This document shows positions 31,287 to 43,256 of a DNA stretch of 64,000 nt, in pieces. The notes beneath the pieces are model-generated. The model did no database searches and was not told the DNA's origin. It was given only the letters and a program-made list of their open reading frames with translations. Both the position numbers and the translations under genes were made by a program. Each line of letters begins with the position of its first letter. Position 1 is the stretch's first letter. Source of the DNA: Tenodera sinensis (lineage: Eukaryota; Arthropoda; Insecta; Mantodea; Mantidae); the NCBI GenBank assembly GCA_030765045.1, contig CM060964.1:174682852-174746851 (forward strand), read 5' to 3'.

Positions 31287-31814
31287 TAGCAAGTGTGTCT
31301 TGACTGTGCAGGTCCATAATGGATGAGGCATATCCCTAATTTGTTACAGCTAGCCCTGGCTCTAAGTACAGGAATGTGCCATTTTCTTTTAGCTGATGTT
31401 AGTGTAGTCATATGATAGGTCCATTTTGTTGGAGTAATTTACTGAATTGCATTACTATAATATACTCTAATAAAAGGTTTGTAAAATTGGCTGGAAACCC
31501 AGAATTTGCTCTTAGTAAACAAGTCGTATGTTTTTGAGGTGTAAGTTCTGTCCCTTAAACCACTGTTCCTCTAAATTTTGCACATTCATATAAGAATGTT
31601 GAGCAATATGTCTTGGTAAGCGCAGAACTTGACTTAAAAGTGCATATGCTGTTTGACAGGTGGCCTACCTTCCAAAAAATAAGGGGTGACTGACTCACCG
31701 GTATTTGCTACAGTTGGCGAAACCTGCCATCAGTCATGATTCTGTTAAGCATTGACCAAAGCTCTTTAGAATGGATATCCATATTCCCACTAAAGTTGTT
31801 TGTTTGCTATGTAC
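31287..31814. other. No gene recognised
   Basis: No motif or repeat family identified between the piggyBac derivative and the next TIR element. Confidence 0.45.
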
Positions 31815-34800
31815 TATAGAGCAATTCCGCGAATATGTCATACAGAGTGTTAAAATTTGAAATTAATGTTCCACTCTTTACTGAGGAAAGATGATGCTAG
31901 ATACTCCAAAGTATCTTAAAAAGTCAAAAATAAATGTTTTTGACGTGAATATGGGTTCAAATTTCACTTCTTACCCATATATTTCCAAAACACTAAAAAT
32001 AAGCGTGAATAACGGTGATTTTCATATCAGTATTTCAGGAGCTATGTACAACTGTTTTAATTTTTTTGTTCTGTACATCACACAATGACTCTTCGTCTTC
32101 GAAACGTGTTTATGGCCAATCATTTTCGACATGTTTAAAAAACCCTTAGGGCCTGTTTAATTATTACTGTTTGTCAATGTCAGTCACGGTAAATAAGGAT
32201 AAAGTCCTCTGCAGGGAAAAGTAATAGACAGCAAAAAATATCCTTTTTGATTCTGCGTCATTACAATATAACAAATTAAAAAGTATCAGAAAGTTTTCCT
32301 CTATAGTCCTTCGTTTTCCCACAAAACATGTGACTAACGGACAGTTAGTGCTGGCGCCCTGAGGTCGTCATACATGTACAGTGCTTGTGAGACTTCGGTC
32401 AGGATAGACGTATCAGTCTGTTTCTGACTCCATGGCTAAAACTTCAGCCCAAAGACAATGTGAATACAAACAACGTTTGAAGGAGCAAGGCAGTTATGCA
32501 CAATGGAAGGAAAAAATTAAAGTGACTATGAGGAAATGAAGAGCAATACTGAAACAAACAAAACAAGGAAGAGAATACCTCAAAGCTGAATATAGGAGAT
32601 ATAAGCAAGCACAGTGCGCAAGACAGAAAATAAGAGACCAAGAAGGGATTGATAAGGATACTCCAACATCAGCGGCTTTCAAAACTAGACAGCATTTTGG
32701 AAAGTGCAGAAAACGTGTTGAAGCATCAATCTCCACGCAATAGAAAAGAAATGATTCGTAAGTTAGCAGTTGAAGAGGGATTACATGTTGTAAAACCAAA
32801 GCATTCTGTCCCGTTATCAGGAAAACAACTATCAGAGGAACTTAAATTGCAATCATCAAGTTCTATGAGGATAATTCAATATCTTATCACGCTCCTGGAA
32901 GAGATGATTTTATTGAAATCCGTGTTCAAGGAGAAACAAAAGAAGTTTGCATTAGGTATCTAGTGGTAACATTAAAAGAAGCACAAGCACTCTTTCTACA
33001 AGAACGAGAAGAAATGTCCGTGGGGTTGACAAAATTCGCTAATTATGCCCTGCTCACGTGCGTCTTCAAAATCAGATCCCACATGTGTGCACATGCATTA
33101 TACATGAAAATACGAAGTTTCTTCTCAAAGCATTGTGTAAAAATCATGTACTCACTGAGACTGAATTTCGTAATTTCATAGCAGAAGTGGTTTGTGATCA
33201 GAAATCGAGTAAGTGTATGCAGGGAGGATGCTCCAACTGCCCGGGATTGAGTGGAGCAGACATTTCGGATGAACTCGCTAATTCTCCATGCGAGTGGAAC
33301 CTGTGGAGTTCACGTAATGGAAGAATGGAAATAGAAGTTAAAAAGGGATCTGTAAAAGACTGCATTGAAGAACTGACCAATTGCCTGCCACGTTTCCTAA
33401 ATCACGTTTATGTAAAAAGACAGCAATCTAAGGCCTTTAAGAAGGCTCGGGAAAATGTTGTAATTAGTGAAGCTGTGATACAGATCGACTTTTCTGAGAA
33501 CTACACATGCAAGGAGCAAAATGAAATTCAAGCTGCCCACTGGAACGACACACAGATCTCAATATTTACTGCTGTTGCCTGGTATAGGAAAGAAGATATT
33601 GGTGAAATTCAGAAACAATTTTTTGCTTTGGTGTCTGATTATGTATCACATGACAAATATGCAGTTGATATTTGCTTAAGGAATATATTTTCGGAAATAT
33701 TGGATATTGTTTCGAATCTTGAACTTGTGAAAGTGTTTTCTGATGGAGCTGCTAGTCATTTTAAGCAGAAATACACATTGAGTCATGTGACATATCTTTC
33801 TGAAGTCTTTGGAATCCAAATTGAATGGCACTTCTTCGAATCCTATCACGGAAAGGGGGCAGTAGATGCGATTGGAGGACAAGTGAAGAGGATGGCATGG
33901 ACAGCTGCGAAAGCAGGAAGCAGGATTCAGAGTGCTGAAGAATTTGTTAATACTGTTAGAAAGAAAACCAAAATATGTATTCTTGGGGCTTCTCTGCCTG
34001 AAATTGAAGAAGCAAAAGAATTTCTTAACAAAAGATTTGAACGCATTTCACCTATGCCATCCACACAGTGGGTTCATTATGTGAAAGTATTAGGTTTAAA
34101 TGTTGTGGAGCATGCTTTCCTTTCATGTGCGCAAAGTGTCAGAATGATGCACAACTTTCGGAAATAAAAACAGTGTAGTGATATGCGTGTGTACTACGAG
34201 GCTACTGCATTTAGCGTTCCTGCACTATAAGGAGCCCAATCAAGTAACTAGTGTGTTACAGGTATGTGCTGTGTGCTCTCATGTGTCGTTTTTGTTATGG
34301 TTTTGAGTCACCTTTTTATACTTGCAATGACGTAACTGTGATAAGAAATGAGAGATGTCAACATATGTTTATTCTGTTTATGTTGCATGACATTAATGCT
34401 TCTCCAAAGGATATGATTATTGTCAAAACGATAAACACAATTACACACCTATGTGTATTACATGTATGTAACGTATAATACGTATCACTATGATTTACCA
34501 TATGTTATACCATGTAAAACAAAGACAAAGTATTACAATTTTCGCAAGTGTCGGTTAGTCACAAACTCATGTCAGTCATGCTGACCTTTTGAATAAATAT
34601 CTCCAGATGAGAATAACATGCCAAACAGTTTTTCAGGTCATTTGAAAGCTTAGAAGTTCCTCTCTCAAGTGATTTTTCAGAACAAATCAAATTAGAAAAC
34701 TTTCAGAGAAAACGGAGGACAAATGTTTGAAGTTGGACCTGCAGTTGACAAAAATGTCAGTTAGTCACGAAAAGTTTAGCGCTCATTACTCAATAATTGT

Positions 34801-34967
34801 TTCACTTTTTTAAGGTTTTTATATTTCCTATCACAACCGCCAATGTATTCTCTGTCATCGTATGTGGTTAAAATAACATTTTTACACCTATATGGACCTT
34901 TAGACAGACATTTTAAGAAGAAAATGTAGTGTAAATGTCAGTTAGTCACACACGGAATTGCTCTATA
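31815..34967 (+). mobile_element. DDE-like transposon with TATAGAGCAATTCCG ends
   Basis: The 15-bp end TATAGAGCAATTCCG (31815-31829) is repeated exactly in inverted orientation at 34953-34967; part of the TATA may be target duplication. A 13-bp subterminal motif, GTCAGTTAGTCAC, occurs at 34756 and 34937, as GTCGGTTAGTCAC at 34550, and inverted as GTGACTAACGGAC at 32330, likely transposase binding sites. 3153 bp, with a transposase-like frame whose C-terminal two-thirds are open. No named superfamily assigned. Confidence 0.75.
32432..34167 (+). pseudogene. Transposase-like protein with SHGKG-type motif; N-terminus broken
   Basis: ATG at 32432 starts MAKTSAQRQCEYKQRLKEQG, a basic coiled-coil beginning, stopped by TGA at 32537-32539. 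Further frameshifted blocks follow: SAENVLKHQSPRNRKEMIRK (about 32700) and FIEIRVQGETKEVC. From 33058 to the stop at 34167 the frame is clean: CTCIIHENTKFLLKAL, a Cys cluster CMQGGCSNCPG, IQIDFSENYTC (33481; first Asp), VKVFSDGAASHFKQKY (33730; second), WHFFESYHGKGAVDAIGG (33824; third region). These blocks occur in a family of uncharacterised arthropod and cnidarian proteins I know only as 'hypothetical'; a DDE/D nuclease role is inferred from motif order plus the TIRs. Confidence 0.7.
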
Positions 34968-36044
34968 AAAGTGCTGAGTCAGTTGGTAATGTAATATCAT
35001 TTGAGCAAATATGCTAATTAGCTGCATTCTCCTGGTACAATTTTAAAAGGGATGTGTAGTTCATTGAGTCTTTGCTATCTCAGGTCGTGGTATAGGGTGA
35101 AATGAATTGTGGACTCTGGCTTTAACTTTTGTGTATTTTATTCTCACCTTCTGATTCACAGCGTTTAAATCATATTACAGTAACAAATCTTTTATTTCAC
35201 TGGATCGACATCCTTAGTACCATTGAGATTTCGTGTTTGAAGATTTAGTGATATTTCCACCAAACACATTTTCTTTCACTTTATGTTTCATTGATCCTAT
35301 ATTTCGTCACTAAATTGTGCACTTCATACTGATTAACTTCTTGAAGTTAATTGATGTATTACTTATTTTTCGTTATTTTACTATTACTGATTTTGGATGC
35401 GCACATATAAAACACATCTATGCTCTACCGATGTTATCAGCAAAGAGAAAGATTGATATTGTCACATCTTTTGGGTTATGTGCACATGTATCAATCTGCT
35501 GATGTGTGTCTTTAGTAGCGTCATTGTAGGATGTCATTTTCGGCATACTTTTATAATCCCGAAAATGCCTAGAAAGCGATTTTAATCTATCTCTTTAACA
35601 TTTTTTTGCATTAAATATTCAAAATAACCCTTAATTCTTGACATACATTTGAAATATGGTATTTAACAACTACAATATCAATAAATAGATAATCTTCTCA
35701 ACAATGGAAGAATTATGTGATACAAAGTCAGTTACATGTTTGAAATAAGTCAAGTTCACAATGTATTTAATTTTATTTGGGGACATTATACATACTGTTC
35801 AAGTAATGATGCACAATGTGATACTTCTGTGTTGGTGCAGGTTGCCGGAGGAAATGTAGACTCTAAACCTATCGCAAAATCCAAACTATTGTTATATTTA
35901 AAAATGGCATTGTTCTTTGTAAAACAATGTGCCCTGCATGATCTTAAATGTTGTCTTTCTTTTCAACTTTTTATTATTTAATATTAGTAATCGTAATTGT
36001 TAGTAATTATTTAGTGTCTTATATACTAATTATTGTCATTATAG
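34968..36044. other. No gene recognised; intronic or intergenic
   Basis: Upstream of the first candidate host exon. An acceptor-like CAG at 35840 is followed by an open stretch, but no donor follows. Confidence 0.4.
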
Positions 36045-36261
36045 GATCAAGCTGGAAGCCCGAGGCCAGGTGTTCTTGAAGAAGCATTGAAGCATGTCCG
36101 TCGACAGGTCAAGCCAGGTTCTACTCTAGTAGCAAGTGAAAGAGCCAAGTGTTGTCCGTATGAGGCCGTAAAGGAGTTACCTGGTTATCAGAGTGTGATC
36201 AGTGTAGAAACACTTATGGAACTGAACTTACCTGGGACCAGGAGAATTCAAGAAAACTTAG
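36045..36261 (+). CDS. Candidate internal exon of an unidentified host gene
   Basis: A TACTAAT branch-like site (36024) and acceptor ATTATAG precede an open 217-nt segment. It is followed by a strong donor, G/GTAAGTATT. Translation begins DQAGSPRPGVLEEALKHVRR and includes CCPYEAVKELPGYQSV and MELNLPGTRRIQENL. The composition is that of an ordinary soluble protein, unlike the repeats around it. I do not recognise the family. The exon ends after the first base of a codon. No other exon upstream could be identified, so the gene may extend left through the transposon-rich part or be a fragment. Confidence 0.5.
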
Positions 36262-37404
36262 GTAAGTATTCTTAAATATGGGCTTGCATTTGTCATATCC
36301 AGTTATTTTCAAAGCATTCATATTGATAAGAACCTTCAATACTTTCATTCCTATACCTGAGATACATTTATCCAGAGGACACACGAGCGTTTATTTTGCG
36401 TGCATTTTAGACACGTAATATACATGCAGCTTAGCTTCATTAGGCATCTAATGGAACAGAACACAGGCTCAGCACGTAATCAAGGTCATGAAAGCAAAGT
36501 GAGGGTAAACACACGTCTTAGTGGGGAGCAGAATTGAAATGCTAGAATGAGTGCAATCTGAAACTGCTTGCACACTCAACTCACTAGCATAACAAGAAGA
36601 AGTGAAACACTTTGGCACATTTAGTTTGCATTCTGCTTCTGCAAGTGCTTTTGCAATTGCAAAGATGGACACAGCGATTAATAAGTGAGGTTGAAATTTG
36701 TCCTGTGTTACGGAATACTGCTTGTGATGTATACAATGACAGGCATCCATTTATATTTGAAAGAAGTTCATCGGATGAAGAAACTGACATTCGAAAATTA
36801 TTTTAAAATTTGTCACTATCTTCATGGAGTCAAGGATACAGTGTGTAAGTGCCTCTCACTGTTAATTGGGTGTACACACCACCTTCTTCCACTTTTCCTT
36901 TTCTTTAATACAAGATAGGCAAGACCCACTACAGCAATAACTTCCATCAGCTTCCATCTTTGAGAACTGAAAGGACAATAGAACGCAAGTGTCTGAGCTG
37001 GTGTTATTAGATCTGAAACGTGCACATATTATGCGTGTAAAAGCGAATTCAAAGATTACGCTCGTGTGTCCCTGGTGTTTGTGTTTGATTAGACACATGA
37101 ATAGCCAGTTCTATAACAACACTTCAACAGACTCAAATAATTATGCTATTGGAGAGTTTACACCTAGATTCGTGTTTTGATTTTCTGAAAATGAACATAT
37201 TTGTGTCAATTTTGGTATATCAAAGTGTTGGGCAGGTACATAATTTCAAGGGTGTGCTCTTCATCCTTAAAATATCTTAGGAATCCCAATTTTATCTCAG
37301 ATATAAGGATTGTGTGTATTGACATTGGTGAGGAATTAAAGCCCTTAAAATGTATTGGCTAATGCTTGTTAGGTGACTTTTATTCTGCTTCTTCAACTGA
37401 TTAT

Positions 37405-37750
37405 TCACCAAAATAAATTGACTAAACTTAAGCTGACTGCTGACCTGTTATGGTTATACCCCTGCTGGTATAAGGTTGCACTGGGTAATTTCGTCAGGTT
37501 GGCTAGTATCAACAGTTGGTAATATTGCTTTCCACTTAAAGTTTCAATGTCCGCTTTATAACTTTGTCTGCAAGAATAAAGGGATGACAATACTCTCTTC
37601 CCTGCTTGTAAAGTGAGCATATCCTCCTTAGCAATTCCTTTATTTGGCTTTACCACAAAGGCAGTCTCACATCAGAGACAATTATTACCCCAATGGTGAC
37701 TTACTATTGTAAGTAATATATATCCCAAGATTAAATAACCTTCAGATGGT
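37405..37750 (-). repeat. Repeat fragment shared with 9430-9530
   Basis: The minus strand of 37660-37750 matches 9428-9525 (AAGGTTATTTAAT, AATAGTAAGTCACCATTGGG, GTGAGACTGCCTTTGTGG). Beyond it, towards 37405, an 83-codon minus frame starts with KPNKGIAKEDMLTLQAGKR, which I cannot place. In both loci this sequence directly adjoins a snap-back SINE, so it may be part of a larger mobile unit. Confidence 0.5.
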
Positions 37751-37759
37751 AATTAATAT

Positions 37760-38026
37760 TTATTTATGCCAACACACTTACTGTTGGTGTTTTTAAACAC
37801 ACAAGCTGTGTGTGGGCAATGTTTGAGAGAGAAATGCAAACTCTTTTGAGAATTCAATGCCATTCTGGCAGATTGTCAAAGTAGCTCAATGGTTAGAGCA
37901 GCCGCCTGGTAAGCGGAAGGTCTGTGGTTCAAGTCCCAGCTGAGGCATTGAATTTTTAAGTTCCAGTCACACACACACGGCTTGTGTGTTTAAAAACACC
38001 AACAGTAAGTTTGTTGGCATAAATAA
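37760..38026 (+). mobile_element. Snap-back tRNA SINE, copy C
   Basis: The sense tRNA-like head (GTAGCTCAATGGTTAGAGC, B-box GGTTCAAGTCCC) and body are followed by the tail ending GGCATAAATAA at 38026. The first 55 bp (37760-37814) are the inverted copy of the last 55 (37972-38026) with 2 mismatches. Compared with copy B only the tail is inverted, and the body is shortened before the CACACA stretch. No clear target duplication. Confidence 0.8.
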
Positions 38027-38933
38027 TAATAAAAAACTGTTGGATCGACGAGAAAAGAAGATAGTTTTCGTGCCGTGCTAGATTGAGTCAGAGCAAACTA
38101 TGCATAATCTTGATCATGCTAGGAAATACGAGTCAGTGAAACTAAAGATTTTTAAATTGTGCTACAATTTAAAAATTATAAAAATCTACAAAGGTGCAAA
38201 TAAAAAATTCAGCAAACAAAAATCGAGTTCAGTAATTCATTTTGCCCTGAACCATGACCCAAGAGAGTTAGAGACACCATAGCCACACCATTTTACAAAA
38301 ACTGCACCAATATTAAAGTATTTTGAAAACATTCCAGTCTGCATAAAACTACCTCTTGCATGAACATTTTTCATTATTTTTTTATTTTTTTCAAAAATGT
38401 CTTAAGTGATTTTGATGAATTGCCATATGATTAAGTTTACTGTAAACACCAATTGTTATTAATTAAACTAGATAGCTATTACATTAGTAAGTATATCTAT
38501 TTTCTATCTTAATTATTTGTAGTCTCCTTATATATTAGCTTGTATTAATTTCCATTTGAATTTCATCTCAGTTGGACCCATTATTGTTATACAGAGGTCT
38601 TACAGTATGATTATCTAAGGAAATATAATGTAAAGGAAGACGGAAAACTTCTGGAAACTAACTTGAATTTAAATTATTTACATTCAGATTCAGAAAATTT
38701 ACAGGTTTGTTGGTATAGGATATAAACAATAAATGTGATTTTTATATTTACTTATGCAGAGTCTGAACTAGTAACACCAACATTACTTTATTCACTTGAT
38801 ACCATTTGAGACACATTCTGAGGATGGGAAGAAATGTGTTTTTTTTTAACATTTTGGGTGAGTGAGGGAAATGATGTTAATATTACTAGTTCTGACACAC
38901 CTTAAATAAATTTAGAAAAAACACTATTTCTAG

Positions 38934-39147
38934 TTTGTTTACATATATTCCTGAACGTGATGTTCCAGAAACAATTTGGCAATCTGCTGTGGAAGTATGT
39001 GATGAGGTACAGGATCTGCCAAAACCTAAAGGTAGCATTCTGTTGCATGAATACATGTGGCGCCAGCTGTTTGCTACAAATACTTCTTCGGCCTTGGAGT
39101 ACATGCTACATCATATTGCTGATAAGTATCAAACCAAAGAAGACTAA
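38934..39147 (+). CDS. Candidate terminal exon of the same host gene
   Basis: Acceptor TATTTCTAG at 38933, then an open frame to TAA at 39147: FTYIPERDVPETIWQSAVEV, CDEVQDLPKPKGSILLHEYM, WRQLFATNTSSALEYMLHHI and KYQTKED at the C-terminus. It looks like helical, globular protein sequence; family unknown. The first complete codon starts at 38935, so two bases must come from the preceding exon, whereas the exon at 36045-36261 leaves only one. An intermediate exon of length 3n+1 is therefore needed if both belong to one gene. The long AT-rich sequence downstream fits a 3' UTR. Confidence 0.5.
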
Positions 39148-42100
39148 ACCCACCCATTCGCACAAACCTATCACTCACCATAGGGTTCCTTTTTATGTTT
39201 AAAGTAATATATAATTTAAGAGGCAGTATTGAAAAATGTCAGCAATAATGTTTAATTTTACAGGAAACCTCAGTGAACTGAATTCTTTTTACCTTTCCAT
39301 TTGTTTGCTCCCCTAGTTTGTTTGTACAGAAGATTGCAAAAGTATCATTTTTACAATTAAATCATTTAGTTCTTTAAAGCATCGCTCACGCTGAGTTGTA
39401 TGTGTGTTATCTGAGGTTTCATTTAAGATTTTGTTAATTTAAGATTGTTGATAACACTTTCCTTAATTGTGTTGATATTTATCGTACTTTTCACCTGCTT
39501 GAATCATGCATATGTTAAGCTAATTACAGCTAAATCTTTCTTGCATTGAGCAGTTAGAGAAAACAAGAGTTAAGAACTATTTTTGTAACATATATTGGTC
39601 ATTACATATTGCAGTGATGAAGTGCCTTTTCAAAGGGAGGAAAATGAAACTATTTTATACTTTTTATCACCTAATTATAGATATTCCTCTCTTGATATTT
39701 TTATAATGAAGTTAAAAAGTTTTTATAAATACATTATTGCTATCCTTTTTTTGACATATAACATATTTCATGGCTAAGATAGGTTGATGAAAAAAAAGTG
39801 AAATAAATTTGTTAGATTTATTTCCATGAATTGCACTGTATTTTATTAGAATGGAATATGTGTAAATAATGTAAAATACTAGGTGCCCTTTTTCAGAGCA
39901 CTGACCAGCAAAGGTTATATTTGCAGAAAAATATTAGGAAACCATGAAATTAGTAATATTACTACTCAAGTTTAATGCATGTGACTTTCATTCAGTAGAA
40001 TCTCATATGCGCTAGGCATTTAATGTTAATATCAATATTACTGTGTAGGCATGATTTAAATGTTGAGGAATAGTACTTCCAACATTTTCTACACAAATCA
40101 ACATATAATTCAGATTATTTTTTGGTTGAAAGTAATACTAATATGTTTATGAATGTTAGATTTTTCTGTTTGGAAGTGTAACTGTTCCAGTAAAAATTTG
40201 AAGCATTCAAATTTGGTTATGTAGATGAATAATGTTTCTCATAACTAAATTTATAGCCAAATTCTCCATTTAGTTTACACATATTTTCTTAACTGTTTCC
40301 CTGTTACATTTTATGTATATAATAAAATATAAGCATGATAATTTATACAATTGTTAAAATATTAAAGGTTACAAATATGTTATATGTCAACAGCAGGTAT
40401 ATGTAGAGATTATTAGATTATATCATGGCAATCATCTTTAAATATTAATATTAAGTACTCACATATATAATGGAAAAAATGGAAAACTTCTATATCTCTT
40501 GGTCACCACCACATTGCAGTGCCTAAGTGCTTATTTTATAAACCATAATACATTCCTTCTTGTATACTACTAGTCTGTTGGCCCAATAACTTGTTAATTC
40601 TTTCTTTGGCAGAAATACTATAATTACACAGAGTCACTGAGCTCACATTGGCATGTTCTGCTTGATACAGGCTTAGTAGTACACATCCAAATGTGTGTCC
40701 GTGTTATTAGTTCTGTGTTATAAAATTGTGCTTCTTGAGCTTGAAGATAAGTTGCTACTGTATGTTATTAAGGTTAGAGTATAGCCACATGAACTGCAGT
40801 TCCTTAATGCTGACATAACAAACAAATCTATCTTAGAACTTAAATATATTTTGGTTGCTTTTCACACAAAGTAAAACAGAATCTAATTCTAGGCTTGGAT
40901 GAATCTCAGGAAGCTGTACTATAAAGGTTGCCGGGTAGTACATTATTTCCTGAACTCATTCTCTTATTTTAACTCCAAAATTGTTTTTAATTTCCTCATG
41001 CACATGTTCTTCATATTTTTAAGTTCCTTTTGTAAATAGAAAACATGCTGATGGAACTAGTCAACTATTCGCTGGTTGGCATGACACTTTGGTTTTAATA
41101 TACTGGGACTGCTGAAATATGTGGACTATTGTTAGTAGCAGCACGATAGCAATAGCACAAATAGGAACGATTTAGTGATATTGAATAGTCAATGGATTAT
41201 TGGTGGATCAGTCCAATGTATAGTGCACATTGCTCCATCCCTTTAGTTGATATCAATGTTAACCTAAGAATGAAAATGCACAAACTAGCTTTATGAGGGT
41301 AAAGGAGCATTTTAGTACTTAGGAATTTTCACAGCTAGTTTGTGCCATGATCAGTTTCCGGAAATTCATTATTTAATTGAACTGTAGAAAGTCTGACCCT
41401 TTGTTGCATAAGGATTTTATTGTAGTATGTAATAAATCCCATTAAAGTGTGTCAAAATTCAATATTGTGTGAATTCCACGCACCATATGAAATAAAGCAA
41501 AGTTTAAATTTATTAACTGGAATGCAAGTATATATGGAAACCATTAGATAAAAATTATTTTGCTCCTTGAAACCTTATATGTAATATCTTTCCTGAGAAA
41601 GAAAATACAAATTGCGTTTTGAAGAAGAAGCAGTACCACCCAATAATTGAGGCTGTGTACACATCTGTGTACTTTTGAATGGTAATGTACTCACTACATA
41701 AAATATCTGTTGGATTAGCACCTAGGAGAACATTGCAAATTACAGTTGTAAAGAAAAGAGTATGATGTCCCTAATTTGATGGCACATTACAGTGACTTAT
41801 TTTTTTCCTTCTGTCTCTTTTTTTCATTTATTGAAAATCAAAATGTGCAGCAATATTTGTTTAAAATATTGTTGCACCTATTACACCGAAAATTTTCATT
41901 TGAGAATTTTTTTTTATGTTTAAAAAGTTGTGAAAATGAAAGATGTTTAAGCAATCTCATGTCAATGAAAGAATTAAACATAAGTTGTTTTAATAAATTA
42001 GTTATATATCCTTTTATTGCAGTCTTGCACCATTAATGTTACAGGCCATTATCAATCAAAATGGGAGGTTACACAAATTAAGGTGTTATGCATAGCATTA

Positions 42101-43175
42101 TAATCTGACATTCTGTATTTTGAGCATTAAAAGAATGCAGACTTATCCAACAAGAATGAATGTGTTAAATTTGCTCAGTCCAGCAACAAAAATGTAATAC
42201 TGGTTGTAAACATAGCAGCTTCAATTTGCAGAATATTCTACAATTGCCACAATGTCTATATACTACAGCTTAAACAAATGGTTCTGAATCTGATGTTGCT
42301 GTAACTCCATAACAAAGCAAACATTTGTTGGGACAGCACATCATGAAGGGAATTCATAGCAACTAAGTAAACCTCCTCACAACTTTGCTAATAAACCTAC
42401 GAAGAATTGTAAATGCATTTCTCCTCTTACTCATCTGTGATCAATTGCTGCTTCTTGTAGAAGTCTGTTCCTAGACTTTGTGGTGGTGAGTTCCATTTCA
42501 CTGGACAGTCAAAATGTATGACCCCTCTTTTTTTTAACCTAAAAATTTATGGAATTAACTATTTGGAAGAGGAGTCTTATCACATATGTAAAATCTAAAC
42601 GTATGAGAAATCAGCCATTAATCCAAGGTTGAATGTAAATTCCTTCAAAGCATTTCTAAAGTTTTTGTTTTTCATGCATTCATTACTCAAGTTTTTGCTG
42701 GTGTTTCTTGAATTATTATTTTAGCAGCTTGCACATTTTGATGTTCAAATTGTGTTTATTTTCAGAATATTATGTGATTTCATATCATTACTGGCTAGTG
42801 CTGTAGTTTTAGATTTCTATTGTGGGTACTTAATATTAATGTAAAACTGATGAAAATGAAGTGTTTTAACAAAGATTTTAACTCGGTGTTAAAGTTTTGC
42901 TGCTATGTTCTTCCTAAAGATTTGTTTGATGTTGTTTCTTCATTAAATCATCTTCAGCTGTGACTTGGTAGACTGATAATGCATCTGGTTGGTTAGTGAG
43001 AAAATGTAAAGAACAGTTAACAGTATTTTTCCAAGAGCAGCAAATAACAGTTTTACATTAGTTACCAACACTTGCCACTAAATATAATTTTATATTAAAT
43101 GTGAAACTAAGAGAAGAGTTTAATTAAATGAAGTGCATACGTTCCTTCTGAACTCTAGGTGTGTCATCAGCAGTT

Positions 43176-43256
<81 letters not shown>

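Larger units (their letters stand above)
36262..38933 (+). other. Probable intron with nested repeats
   Basis: Between the two candidate exons. It holds a repeat fragment (37405-37750) and a snap-back SINE (37760-38026). A segment bounded by TCATCTCAG and CAG/GTTTG (38572-38704, 133 nt) has the right length to bridge the phases of the two exons, but the required frame has a stop, so I do not call it an exon. A 13-bp inverted repeat lies at 38148-38176. Confidence 0.4.

Noticed and set aside
35736..35981. 81-codon frame with acceptor-like CAG inside
   Set aside because: No donor site follows and the peptide has no recognisable motif.
38148..38176. 13-bp inverted repeat with 3-nt loop
   Set aside because: Very AT-rich and isolated; likely chance or a relic hairpin without context.
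38572..38704. Possible 133-nt exon between the two host exons
   Set aside because: Acceptor and donor look good, but the frame required by both neighbours contains a stop codon.
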